Shown in pieces: positions 1 through 8,944 of a stretch of 64,000 bases of DNA (position 1 is the stretch's first letter; the number at the start of each line of letters is the position of its first letter). Below the pieces are notes generated by a model that saw only the letters and a program-made list of their open reading frames with translations, was not told where the DNA came from and did not search any database. This stretch comes from Athripsodes cinereus (taxonomy: Eukaryota; Arthropoda; Insecta; Trichoptera; Leptoceridae), in contig OX388312.1 of NCBI GenBank assembly GCA_947579605.1, forward strand, positions 19,119,313 through 19,183,312, given 5' to 3'. Made by a program: the position numbers and the translations under genes.

Positions 1-1529
1 ATAGCAAAAGACATGAACAATGCTGTGTTATTTCCTAAGCTACCACAATAATAAAGATATACCTACTTAGCCAAGTAGAATATAAGTATTACATAGACAC
101 ATTTGTCTTGTCATATTTTATACATTTTAAATTTATGTGTAGGTTTCTGTAAATTTAATATGGGCCTTACTTATATTTCTACCCAGATGATATGATCATA
201 GTTTAGTAATTCAATATAATAATAATTTTCAGACCTTAGTTTCAGGAAAATCCACTTCTCAATAAATATTCCAAAATCATCCTGTTAACTGAAAAACTTT
301 AAGAATAATATGAGATAGAAAATGCTAGACTTTGCTTTGAATGAAAGAGACAAGGGAAATTTTTCTTCATTTCATATAATATCATACAGCTCCTCAGTGT
401 GAGGGGGCAGGTGGGGGCGAGGGTGTGTAGCAGATGCGGGGGTGCAGGGGGTGAGAGAAAAGGGTAGCAGGTGGGAAGGGTGAAAAAGGAATAACTTCAT
501 AAGTCCTCCCAGTATGGCCCGGCATACTGATTAATATACAATAAGAACCTTTGAACAGAAACGTAATATGGTTTTAAAAAGAAAACATAAGAAGAGGATG
601 TTTTTTTATTCTTGCAAAAGGTGAAGAGAATCATTATTCAATGTGTTTCCAAAAAACCTTTCGTGAATCTATTCGATTTAAAATTCTACCGATGCCAATG
701 GTTACATTTATTACTTTTTTCAAATATTTATTCCAATTACTATCCATTATATTGTGCTCGGTGTATAGATTTGGTACTTACAAATAAAAAATGTTTCCAT
801 TTTAAAAAGGATTCGGTATTTTTAAGTTAAATTTTTTGCGAATGTGTAAATAAACAGCTTTCGAAAACATGTTTTACATAACAAAGTCTTCTATTTCTGT
901 TTAAAGTGTTTAAATGTATGTCTCATATGTGATATTTTACAAATATCTGCTTTTTACAAGTCATTCCAAGACCAATTTTTTACTGAGGTCTTCATTGATC
1001 ACTAGTTTCTATGTTCCAGTATGTAATTAATTTATTTAATATCCCTATTTTATTGCGTTAATAGTGTAATTTCATTTCGGGCCGTCCCTGCTCCTTTCCA
1101 GGTCGGTGTTTCTCCAGGATTGTGTTATTATTATTATTTTAATAAACTGCGTTGTTTGAAAAGGTCGTTCTCTCTTTATTCAACGACTATACATTATGTA
1201 CCAACTTATAATATATTTACATTACATACATACACACACGTGCAATCACATTTTCTTGTTAAAATTTCAACACTACCACTAAGATATCTTCATTCATACA
1301 CTTCTTCTATTACTACTACTATGTTATATTCACTACATTTCAATATACTTCCTTCAACATCTTTTCAGTACTCTAAAAAGCTTTGAATATTCCATAATAA
1401 CTTGATTGAATGTTCAGTAAAAGTTGCACATACCCAGTTGTGCTACTTACTGTTTCTTTAGAAATAATGAAATTACCATTTTTTTATATTATTAAAATAT
1501 CACCATGTTTTACGTAGGTACATTAAGCC
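1..1529. other. AT-rich non-coding stretch with one G-rich island
   Basis: I see no supportable gene. Frames are short and low-complexity. The only notable features are the G-rich island at 402-480 and a short GC-richer patch near 1,080-1,120 next to an ATT run, which resembles the decayed 3' end of a retroelement but cannot be assigned. Confidence 0.6.
402..480 (+). other. G-rich island, potential G-quadruplex
   Basis: In about 79 bases the plus strand carries four runs of five G and at least four further runs of three G, with short spacers. This is an abrupt contrast with the AT-rich surroundings. The pattern of four or more G-tracts meets the usual criterion for intramolecular G-quadruplex folding. 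No coding potential is seen, and function is unknown. Confidence 0.6.
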
Positions 1530-1680
1530 GAAAAAATAACATTTTACATCTTAAATTCAGCGATGACGTATGCCACCCAACCTGAATGTCTTATTTTTTT
1601 TATTGTTGGCATGGAGAGGACAGCTTGCGTGTTTATCAAATGCAGCTGGTCTGATATGCCTTGATGGTATATTAGAATTA
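1530..1680 (+). repeat. Dispersed repeat family A, copy 1
   Basis: This copy shares the family blocks: a TTTACATCTTAAATTCAGCG block, a 'GTATGCCACCC..CCTGAATGTC' block, a T-rich spacer and 'GGCATGGAGAGGACAGCTTG'. It continues to a 'GATATGCC..GATGGTA' block. Compare the fuller copies at 42,325, 47,915 and 49,506. No ORF or RNA polymerase III box is evident. The class is undetermined. Confidence 0.6.
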
Positions 1681-2439
1681 GTAGTAGGTACTCTTCTTTA
1701 CCACAAAGTCTATGTACATTCTATACCGTAACGTTATTTGAATATTGAAAGCTTATTGTCACCTGAAAGCACAGGTATTTTCCGTTCTCAGCAATTCTAC
1801 AGCAATCTAGTCTGAACCTCTTTCCACAATATTCCTTATACTCTGAATGTCGTTGTCAAAAAAATATTTATAGGTATATTTCACAGGGTTGGTATATTAC
1901 AGTTTGCTATTGTTTGTAATATTATATTAATTATTCTCGAAAAAGAGATTTCTATATGACATGACTTATGTTTCTACTAAATCTTTGGTCACTTTAACTA
2001 GATTACATAATATTAACCTTTCTAATTAATCTTACATATTACAAAGTTGTTATCATCCTCAAGTATGCGAACACGTTATTCTGTTAATATTCTCCAAGTA
2101 TTTAGACTATAATATTACATATCTACATAATATGTGGATATTATGTTATTGCTCTACCTACCTATTTCAACTCGTTCGCTGTAATTACTTTTCAAGTGGT
2201 TTTTAAACGGTGATACTTCTAAGTTAATTCTAATTAAATTGATTAATTAGTCAGTTAAATTCAAATAAAGTTAATTGGTGTTGTGTACAATTAGTATCTA
2301 CCATTCCTAGATCTATTGCAATAGACATCAATACCGTGACCCGATGAACAATATCATGTCAATGATTCACTTTACAAATCATAGCAATATTACAGTAGTC
2401 GATAGACAGTAAGACACTAGATATATCAAAATGACATTT
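1681..2439. other. AT-rich non-coding sequence
   Basis: I see no gene, repeat match or structured element beyond AT-rich low complexity. It ends at the BEL-derived insertion, whose 5-bp flank TATAT occupies 2,440-2,444. Confidence 0.5.
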
Positions 2440-2444
2440 TATAT
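2440..2444. repeat. Putative 5-bp target site duplication (TATAT), left
   Basis: TATAT abuts the TGTTAG terminus here and also abuts the CTAACA terminus at 6,929-6,933. Five base pairs is a usual length for BEL/Pao integration. The low-complexity sequence means chance is possible. Confidence 0.55.
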
Positions 2445-2590
2445 TGTTAGAACATGTAAGCACACCTTTACCATAGAATATTGTTTATGGTTGTAATGAT
2501 CTATAAAAAGCATTGTCACTCGCTCCTCTGTCTCTGTATTAATCTGTATTACCTGTCACTTGTTATGTAAAATACATACTTGCTTCTTCG
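2445..2590 (+). repeat. Partial LTR (U3-R) of the BEL derivative, inverted relative to the other LTR
   Basis: It reads in the plus direction from TGTTAG through a TATAAAA box near 2,502. It contains a poly(A)-signal-like AATACA at 2,571-2,576 and stops at TTCG, 15 bases after that signal. The stop coincides with the start of a pure A tract. This is the U3-R-poly(A) structure expected of the 3' end of an LTR-element transcript. The U5 present in the other LTR is missing. Confidence 0.8.

Positions 2591-2638
<48 letters not shown>
2591..2638 (+). repeat. 48-base poly(A) tract
   Basis: This is an uninterrupted run of 48 A immediately downstream of the R region of the inverted LTR. It is best read as a genomic copy of an mRNA tail. 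Reverse translation of this tract gives a meaningless poly-Phe frame on the minus strand. Confidence 0.85.
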
Positions 2639-2641
<3 letters not shown>

Positions 2642-2915
2642 ACCCAGGGTCTGCTGAACGAATGGCCTGCTGCCAGGCTAATTGAGGTATTCTCAGGAAA
2701 ATTGTTTTTTACATGATACATAATACAATTAATTTGAAAATACACTTGCTTCCTTCGACTCTACGTGTCAGTTGGCAACTTCTGTATGTCTTCCGTCCTT
2801 CAATTTCATCACCAATTCAAAGACAGAAGACACACTTGGGAGAAGAATCCTTTCCTGAGAATACCTCAATTAGCCTGGCAGCAGGCCATTCGTTCAGCAG
2901 ACCCTGGGTCCCTTT
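2636..2915. repeat. Inverted repeat, two 65-bp arms around a 150-bp loop
   Basis: Positions 2,636-2,700 are the reverse complement of 2,851-2,915, starting AAAGGGACCCAGGG in the left arm. The right arm lies in the 3' end of the BEL Gag-Pol frame (integrase C-terminal region). The left arm is an inverted second copy of it next to the poly(A). The loop (2,701-2,850) contains ACTTGCTTCCTTCGACTC, a diverged match to the LTR R/U5 junction ACTTGCTTCTTCGACTC, so it holds another LTR-related fragment. Confidence 0.85.
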
Positions 2916-5900
2916 CAGAATAACCAACATGCCAGCTTCTATATTAAGAAGTTTTTCCTTCCATTTTGGGCGATTTTTAAATAAACCTAGATACTGTTCT
3001 AGTGTACATGTCAAAATACCTCTCAATTTGTAGTGTGTGAACCCGTCACACATTTTATCATTATTTGGTTTTACATTATTACAAAATCTCAGTACATAAC
3101 ACATGACCCTTTGCATTTTACACAAATTAGAAATGTTTAACAATTTTTCATGTACATATCTATCGACGAATGACGCCATGCAGACAACGTCAATCGAAGC
3201 ATCGGGTTTTGGCAAGCAAATAGTTTGTTTGTTAGCATCCAGCTTACAATCATCAATATTGTAGCTGGAGCCTTTCAGGAGCAAAGGGCCCTCCCACCAA
3301 AGTGTGTGGGACGCTATGTCTGCTTTTACGTCAAAAGCTAGACCCAAGGTCTTCACAATGAAGTCCCCTTCTTGCCATTTCCGCTCGTCAAAACACTGTA
3401 GTCCCTGCGGGATATCAGAAGTTATCTCTGAATGATTCGACGACCATTTATGCAACAAGAAGCCTCCCAAACCCAACAACTCTATTAATTCATTTTTCAT
3501 AATTGTTAGAATTTCCAAAGAGTCATGACTCACAAGAATATCATCTACATATGTGCAGTTTGTTAAAATATAAGAAGCTAAGGGATATTTATCTTTATAT
3601 TTAATTGCTAATTCTTTTAAGCATCTAGTGGCTAAAAATGAAGAACTTTTTAGTCCATATGTAACAGTGTTCAACTGAATACATTTAATTGAATCATTGG
3701 GTGAGTCACGCCATAATATGTTTTGAAGAGATCTTTGATTCTCATCTATATAAATATTTCTATACATATGCCTTACATCACATATGAAAACATGCTTATG
3801 CAATCTAAATAACAACAAAATTTCAAATAAATCTCTTTGCACAACTGGGCCATTTAGCATCAAATCATTCAGAGACACCCTCTTTGAGGTTTTCATGGAT
3901 GCATCAAAAACAACCCTGAGCTTTGTGGATATTGCATTTTCTTTTATAATAGGATGGTGTGGCAGAAAATACACCGCATCCTTTTCTAAATTATAATTTT
4001 TTATATCAAAATAACTGCCGTGGTTCAGATTAATATATTCATTTATGAAATCCTTATATTTTATGAAAAGTTCATTATCTTTTTTAAATCTTTTTTCTAA
4101 ATGATTAAATCTTTTAAGAGCTAATGAAAATGAACCACCAAGAATTTTATTTACCTCATCTAATGGAACCTTAAGTGGGATTTGAACCTGGAATTTGTTT
4201 TCTTCTAGGATTACACTATTTTTAAATACCTCTTCGGCATTTTCATGCTCAGAATTTTGCTCCGTGAATACCTCTGGTACCGCTTCTGATTGCCAAAATC
4301 TTGAGACGCTTTGACCTATGTCAGTCTCGCACTCTTGGCACATGAGGACTACAGCCTTCTGTCGAGCAGAACTTCCGACGCTTCCAGTGACTACGTCGCC
4401 AAATAGTGTTGGGATGATCCGCATGGCGCCATTCCCCACATCAAGACAGCTATCGAGGGGGCGCAGAGACTGAAAGAAAACATTAGAGTTTAGCAACAAA
4501 TCTATTTCTCCAGGAACGTTAAAGCTGTCATCAGCCAACCTCACTGTTTCGGGAAGATTGATATTATTCATATCAATGATGGTGCTTGGCACCTGACCTG
4601 ATGTGATCTTATCTACCACTAAGCACTCTGTTCTGATATGATGAGGGTGAACAATTGAGAACATGTTAAGTTTAAGCGATCCCACAATGGTAGCTTGTGT
4701 GTTAGCTATCCCACGTATGCTTTTTGTATTTTTATAAACCCTTTTTCCCAATGAATTTAACAGATTCTTTGATATGAAATTAGCCTCACTGCCGGTATCC
4801 AATATGGCTCTTGCAATTATCTCCTTGTTGTTTTTACCTAGTATTTTTATCTTAATAGTAGGTAACAAGGTTTGTTTGGAACAAGTGTTCCTATTTGAGA
4901 GTAATGATAGAATCTCACCTGAATTGTTTTCATTCTGTTTTGACTCACAGTGAAGTAAAGTGTTATGCTTTTCTCCACAAACCTCGCATGTATTTTTTGA
5001 ATAGCAGGGTTTTTTACCGTGCCATCCCAAACAATTGAAGCATTTCTTAGTCTTTTTTATGAAGTCCTTCCTGTCAGAAAGGTTGGCTAGAAGAAAGTTT
5101 GGACAGTTGTACAGTTTGTGAGGTAATTTGTTGCAAAATGTACACATTTTAATTTGTGCTACAAAGGTATTTTTGTGCTGACCAGGTTTTTGAATTTTGC
5201 TGTAGGTTTTGTCGAAACCTTTTTCATTTTTTGTAATATCATTGGAATTTTCCAATGCGCTTAATCTATTTTCAATGATTCTATAAAATTCCATCAGTGA
5301 TGGCATTTCACTTGAATTTCTTTCCAAGTGAAATGCCCTCACTGTGGAGTTATCTAATTTGCTAAGCAAATGTGTTATTAAGATAGTGTTCCAATGTTCA
5401 ATTGGTTCACCTAAGTTTTTCAAAGCTTCGATGTGTTGCTTGGTTTGGCTCAGCATATTCCTAACCTCAGCAATATTTGCCTTGACGAGGCATGGCAACT
5501 GCAAAATTGCCTTCACATGCTCTGTGACAATTTTAAATTTGTCATCATACCTATCCTTGAGTATTTTTAGCGCCCCCTCATAGCTCTCTGATGCTACGGG
5601 TAAACTTTTAATTAATTCAAGAGGTTCACCTCTTAAGAATGATCTAAGATACAACAATTTTTGGACATTTTCTAAATTTACATCTTTATGTATTAAAGCA
5701 TGAAATAATTCTATAAATTGTTTAAATTCAGTATACTTTCCTGAGAAGACTGGTATCTGGATGTTCGGTAGCCGTGTGTGACTTCCCGGAGATGGCTGCA
5801 CCACGGAGAGATTGTGGACTTCCATGGACCTCTCTCTCTCCCTGTCATCCTCCATCTGCGCCAATCTGGACTGCATGATGCTCAGCGCCTCCATGTAAAT

Positions 5901-6131
5901 GTCCTCCACGACCTCTCCATCCTCCGCATCCAGAAGTTGCACATTGATGGCTTCGTATCGTTGAAATAGAGTTTGCATCCGCTCAATTTTCAATAAAACA
6001 TCGCTTTTTGAGGCGTCCTTGAGAGCTTCGCCAGACACGCTGTTCTTTAACCTTGTTATACTGCCTTTTACAATACCCCTTTGAGCTATCAATGTCCTGG
6101 TTAGCTCGGGAGCCTTCTTTTCTGCTTCCAT
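2817..6131 (-). CDS. BEL/Pao Gag-Pol polyprotein, internally deleted
   Basis: The 1,104-codon frame opens with ATG (MEAEKKAPELT). Domains in order: an N-terminal coiled Gag segment; a DUF1759-type Gag region from about residue 120 (IPVFSGKYTEFKQF); two Cys/His knuckles near 360-395 (CFNCLGWHGKKPC, CEVCGEKHNTLLHC); a retropepsin with active-site LDTGSEANFIS near 444; and an RT with LRVVFDAS near 739 and catalytic YVDDI near 860. After the RT block VKTLGLAFDVK the frame jumps to ADIAS..LWWEGP, the segment that normally follows RNase H. After the pre-integrase region it jumps to the integrase tail (GMLVILK..RLIEVFSGK). RNase H and the DDE integrase core are therefore missing without loss of frame. 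The usual BEL Pol is several hundred residues longer. Protease and RT look intact. The product could not integrate by itself. Confidence 0.9.
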   Translation of the reverse strand: MEAEKKAPELTRTLIAQRGIVKGSITRLKNSVSGEALKDASKSDVLLKIERMQTLFQRYEAINVQLLDAEDGEVVEDIYMEALSIMQSRLAQMEDDRERERSMEVHNLSVVQPSPGSHTRLPNIQIPVFSGKYTEFKQFIELFHALIHKDVNLENVQKLLYLRSFLRGEPLELIKSLPVASESYEGALKILKDRYDDKFKIVTEHVKAILQLPCLVKANIAEVRNMLSQTKQHIEALKNLGEPIEHWNTILITHLLSKLDNSTVRAFHLERNSSEMPSLMEFYRIIENRLSALENSNDITKNEKGFDKTYSKIQKPGQHKNTFVAQIKMCTFCNKLPHKLYNCPNFLLANLSDRKDFIKKTKKCFNCLGWHGKKPCYSKNTCEVCGEKHNTLLHCESKQNENNSGEILSLLSNRNTCSKQTLLPTIKIKILGKNNKEIIARAILDTGSEANFISKNLLNSLGKRVYKNTKSIRGIANTQATIVGSLKLNMFSIVHPHHIRTECLVVDKITSGQVPSTIIDMNNINLPETVRLADDSFNVPGEIDLLLNSNVFFQSLRPLDSCLDVGNGAMRIIPTLFGDVVTGSVGSSARQKAVVLMCQECETDIGQSVSRFWQSEAVPEVFTEQNSEHENAEEVFKNSVILEENKFQVQIPLKVPLDEVNKILGGSFSLALKRFNHLEKRFKKDNELFIKYKDFINEYINLNHGSYFDIKNYNLEKDAVYFLPHHPIIKENAISTKLRVVFDASMKTSKRVSLNDLMLNGPVVQRDLFEILLLFRLHKHVFICDVRHMYRNIYIDENQRSLQNILWRDSPNDSIKCIQLNTVTYGLKSSSFLATRCLKELAIKYKDKYPLASYILTNCTYVDDILVSHDSLEILTIMKNELIELLGLGGFLLHKWSSNHSEITSDIPQGLQCFDERKWQEGDFIVKTLGLAFDVKADIASHTLWWEGPLLLKGSSYNIDDCKLDANKQTICLPKPDASIDVVCMASFVDRYVHEKLLNISNLCKMQRVMCYVLRFCNNVKPNNDKMCDGFTHYKLRGILTCTLEQYLGLFKNRPKWKEKLLNIEAGMLVILKGTQGLLNEWPAARLIEVFSGKDSSPKCVFCL

Positions 6132-6700
6132 CTTGAGATGTGTTATAGATGTTCAAAATATAAGTATATATTTATTAATTATGTTAAGACCAATCCCCTT
6201 TGTAAAATGCCCTTGTTGCAAATAGATCTATTATTTGTTAAATATTTGTTAGTTCTTGATAACCTTGAACCTGACCTGTGATTCACGTGGTCGAAGTTGT
6301 TTCAACTTTTGATGATTTTATTAAAAATCGCTCGACTCATTTCAATCGTAGTCTGAGCTATTGATTTTATCAGTTTTTATTGATAAATATATTAGATTAG
6401 TTAACTAATTTCAATATACAGTTAACTTTACGCATCTGCGTTTTGTCTTTTCTTACATTGAAGTTTTCTACTTGGCAATGTAATATTTTTTTGAAATATT
6501 ATATTATTTCATTATAATAATCTATATTCTTACTTGTTTTCTTCCATTGATTGTCTTTTGTAGACGGATGCCTTAGTTATTTCTTGATTACGACTTGTCT
6601 TGTCGCAAGGCAAAATATGGTGGACTCACACACGCGAATTAAACATTAAAAACTTTCAAAATCCGCGAATCACATCCCCCAAGCCACTGTTCCTTAATTA
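6132..6700 (-). other. BEL leader (5' untranslated region)
   Basis: This is the roughly 570-bp non-coding interval between the primer binding site and the Gag-Pol ATG on the minus strand. It is AT-rich and I see no ORF in it. Confidence 0.55.
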
Positions 6701-6716
6701 ACGGCTCGAAGGACCA
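6701..6716 (-). promoter_or_regulatory. Putative tRNA primer binding site of the BEL element
   Basis: On the minus strand TGGTCCTTCGAGCCGT starts directly after the LTR end (..TTAAACA). It has the TGG start expected of a sequence complementary to a tRNA 3' CCA end. I have not identified the tRNA. Confidence 0.6.
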
Positions 6717-6928
6717 TGTTTAATTAGGTCAATCTTAATCCTGGGAGATGTGAGTTCGGGTTTTAATTAAAATACGCGGAGTCGAAGAAGCAAGTATGTA
6801 TTTTACATAACAAGTGACAGGTAATACAGATTAATACAGAGACAGAGGAGCGAGTGACAATGCTTTTTATAGATCATTACAACCATAAACAATATTCTAT
6901 GGTAAAGGTGTGCTTACATGTTCTAACA
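6717..6928 (-). repeat. Complete 5' LTR of the BEL derivative
   Basis: On the minus strand it starts TGTTAG at 6,928 and ends TTAAACA at 6,717, about 212 bp. It contains a TATAAAA box and the AATACA signal at the same offsets as the partial copy at 2,445-2,590. The primer binding site follows directly. It is the promoter of the Gag-Pol frame. Confidence 0.75.
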
Positions 6929-6933
6929 TATAT
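6929..6933. repeat. Putative 5-bp target site duplication (TATAT), right
   Basis: This is the partner of 2,440-2,444, directly outside the right terminus of the BEL derivative. Confidence 0.55.
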
Positions 6934-7089
6934 CCTTACATTTCTTTTGTGTCTAACGCCTTTAAAATATTGTTTCTTTGACTGCTTTTTTTAATGTATT
7001 ATATAATGACTAACTCGTTTTGTTGCTGACTCATCATATAGACCTTTTTTCACTTATTTTTATTATTTTGATCTTGACTTATGAATTTG

Positions 7090-7212
7090 CAATGTAGGTA
7101 CCTGTGTGATTGTTTATGATTTTTTTTTTTGTAGTTGTCTGTCATACTTTTTGTTAATATGTAAAAGGCTCACGCCGTATATGATTTTAAAAAAATAAAT
7201 AAAAAAATCAGT
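7090..7212 (+). mobile_element. 3' tail of a truncated LINE
   Basis: TATGTAAAAGGCTCACGCCG is followed by an A-rich AAATAAATAAAAA tail. The same 'TGTAAAAGGC..AGCCG/CGCCG..AAATAAATAAA' layout occurs at 59,600-59,735. Only the 3' UTR and tail remain; no coding sequence survives. Confidence 0.5.
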
Positions 7213-7439
7213 AGAAATAAAGTAATGAAATCTTATGTTCATTATGTGTCATATCTTAATGAAGAATAAAGCCGTAAAAATATAAGTGGACACCTCAGTT
7301 TTTTAAAATGATGGTCATGGAATGAAAAAAGAGGAATAAATCGGCCTCTGTAAAGAAGAATAATATGGTCGGACGATACCTATTATCTTTATTACCAGTA
7401 GGGAGTTGGGTAGAGTGACACTAAAAAAAAACAAGTGTA

Positions 7440-7492
7440 AATGTATGAAAGAGGCCTACATTACAGCAGTGGAGATATGACTAAGGACAAAA
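7440..7492 (+). mobile_element. RTE-like LINE 3' fragment, degenerate
   Basis: GAGGCCTACATTACAGCAGT corresponds to the C-terminal 'EAYIQQW' signature of the RTE-like endonuclease-RT protein that is clear at 63,712-64,000. The fragment is too short to subclassify. Confidence 0.4.
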
Positions 7493-7580
7493 TATTTTAA
7501 ATAAAGCATTTAACAAAAGTTGACGATTTTTCAATTGACACAGAAAGGACTTTCAATAATTATTCTTTGATCACACCTTA

Positions 7581-7962
7581 AAATTTCGGAACTCATTGAG
7601 ATGGTAGACCCCAATGTCAGATATCTGTCAAAAATAGTCTTCTATGGAGGAAAATTGTTGCTACAATAATATTATTTGGATTTTTTGGCGAAATATTTTT
7701 TTGTTTGCAAAAATAAAATAAAACTGGCAAAAATAAAATTTTATTCGAATAAAAATTTCCTAAAGTTTATATTCGAGTTAGATTTTATTTTTGCCGGCAA
7801 AAAAAAAATCTAATTCGAATGTAAACTAAAACCGGTGTCGAAAAACTTACCCAAAAAAAGGTGCCCAAAAATAATTAAACGTGGTGACCAAAATATAATT
7901 TTTCTATCAAATCTCACATTTGACAACAGTGGGGCCTACCATCTCATATAGTTCCAAAATTT
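7581..7962. mobile_element. MITE-like element with about 38-bp terminal inverted repeats
   Basis: The left end AAATTTCGGAACTCATTGAG and the reverse complement of the right end (AAATTTTGGAACTATATGAG) match with few differences over about 38 bp. Both continue into GATGGTAGRCCCCA. The interior of about 300 bp is non-coding and has an AT-rich near-palindrome around 'TTTTTGCCGGCAAAAA'. I could not settle the target duplication, so the superfamily is unknown. Confidence 0.7.
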
Positions 7963-8224
7963 CTTTATGAAAGTCAAGTAGGTAACTATTTTTTTCAATA
8001 AATATAAAATCTATGTTTTTTTTATTAAATGTAAGATATGTATCTACAAATAAAACGAATCTACAGTGTAGGTATGATTGATCTAAATGAATTATTAATT
8101 TAAACCATTAATTATATTGTAAAAGTAATCGCTGTGAGCTTCATTTGTGAACATTTTCACACGTAATTATATTAACCACCATAAACAATAATCTGTTATT
8201 ACTGCAATATGCAGAGTCGGTTTA

Positions 8225-8478
8225 AGAAAAATAAAATTAAAACATAATATGGCATGTATAGACAATTCACACCGATCGAGTTGGTCCCAAAGTGAGAAAA
8301 GAACCTTGTATTATGCCTACTAACACGACGATACACGTAAATACAATGCACTAATACATATATATGTAACACCCAGAACCTGGAAAATTTGACAAAGGTC
8401 ATTTTGCTCTGGCTTGGAATCGAACCGGGACCTCGTGACTCAAAGGTAAGAATGTTGCTATTGCGTCACACCAATTGC
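8225..8478 (-). mobile_element. tRNA-derived SINE
   Basis: On the minus strand a perfect RNA polymerase III B-box core GGTTCGATTCC (near 8,412-8,424) lies about 50 bases downstream of an A-box-like TGGTGTGACGCAAT. This is the spacing of a tRNA-related head. An unrelated body follows, including ACTTTGGGACCAACTCGATC. It cannot be a functional tRNA because no acceptor-stem closure is visible. The family name is not known to me. Confidence 0.7.
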
Positions 8479-8944
8479 TTTAAATTATAATATGAAAGAA
8501 TTTGCATGTATTTGGATGTGTAGCTTTTATTAAAGCACAATTTCACTCTAAATGTGCTAAAAACACATAAATATGATGAAGAATGGTTTATTTTGCTTCC
8601 TGTGTACATAGCCTAAAACTCGATATGAAATAATTATTAAAATAGTTAATAAATTCTCTATAAATTTTAAAATACAAACCCGAAGCATTTTTGGTCTTAT
8701 GTAATATGCCTACTAAATCAAAAATTTCTTCAGTTATATAGGCTCAAATTCAAATAGCTAAGTATAAGTAGGTATAGTTTTGCTCTCTGCCATTGAAACT
8801 GAAAGCTTTATAGGTATTTTTTTAAGACAGAAAGCTGTTGAAATACATGGAGCAGATCTTTCTTCAACAATTGACATGATGGCATTTATGTAGATGATGA
8901 TAGTGGGAAAAACATTTCGAATATCAAAATAAATTGGAATAATA

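Larger units (their letters stand above)
2445..6928 (-). mobile_element. BEL/Pao LTR retrotransposon derivative with inverted LTR termini
   Basis: The unit begins TGTTAGAACATG at 2,445 and ends with its exact reverse complement at 6,928, flanked on both sides by TATAT. The right end is a complete, about 212-bp LTR (6,717-6,928, minus strand), followed by a primer binding site, a leader and a 1,104-codon Gag-Pol frame, all minus strand. The left end is LTR sequence in the opposite orientation: U3 plus R only (2,445-2,590), followed by 48 A. The two LTR copies appear identical over their shared 146 bp by eye. Normal BEL elements have direct LTRs, so this arrangement is abnormal. The frame itself lacks RNase H and the integrase core. 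It is either a recent insertion of an aberrant reverse transcript or an assembly error. TATAT is AT-rich, so the duplication alone is only moderate evidence. Confidence 0.8.

Noticed and set aside
2563..2745. Minus-strand frame with a long poly-Phe run
   Set aside because: It is only the complement of the 48-A tract plus LTR scraps, not a protein.
2713..3033. Plus-strand 106-codon frame near the BEL 3' end
   Set aside because: It is a shadow antisense to the Gag-Pol frame and crosses the inverted repeat.
8400..8478. Possible tRNA gene (B-box match)
   Set aside because: The A and B boxes are present but no complete cloverleaf or acceptor stem is seen, and the tRNA-like part is joined to an unrelated body; called a SINE.
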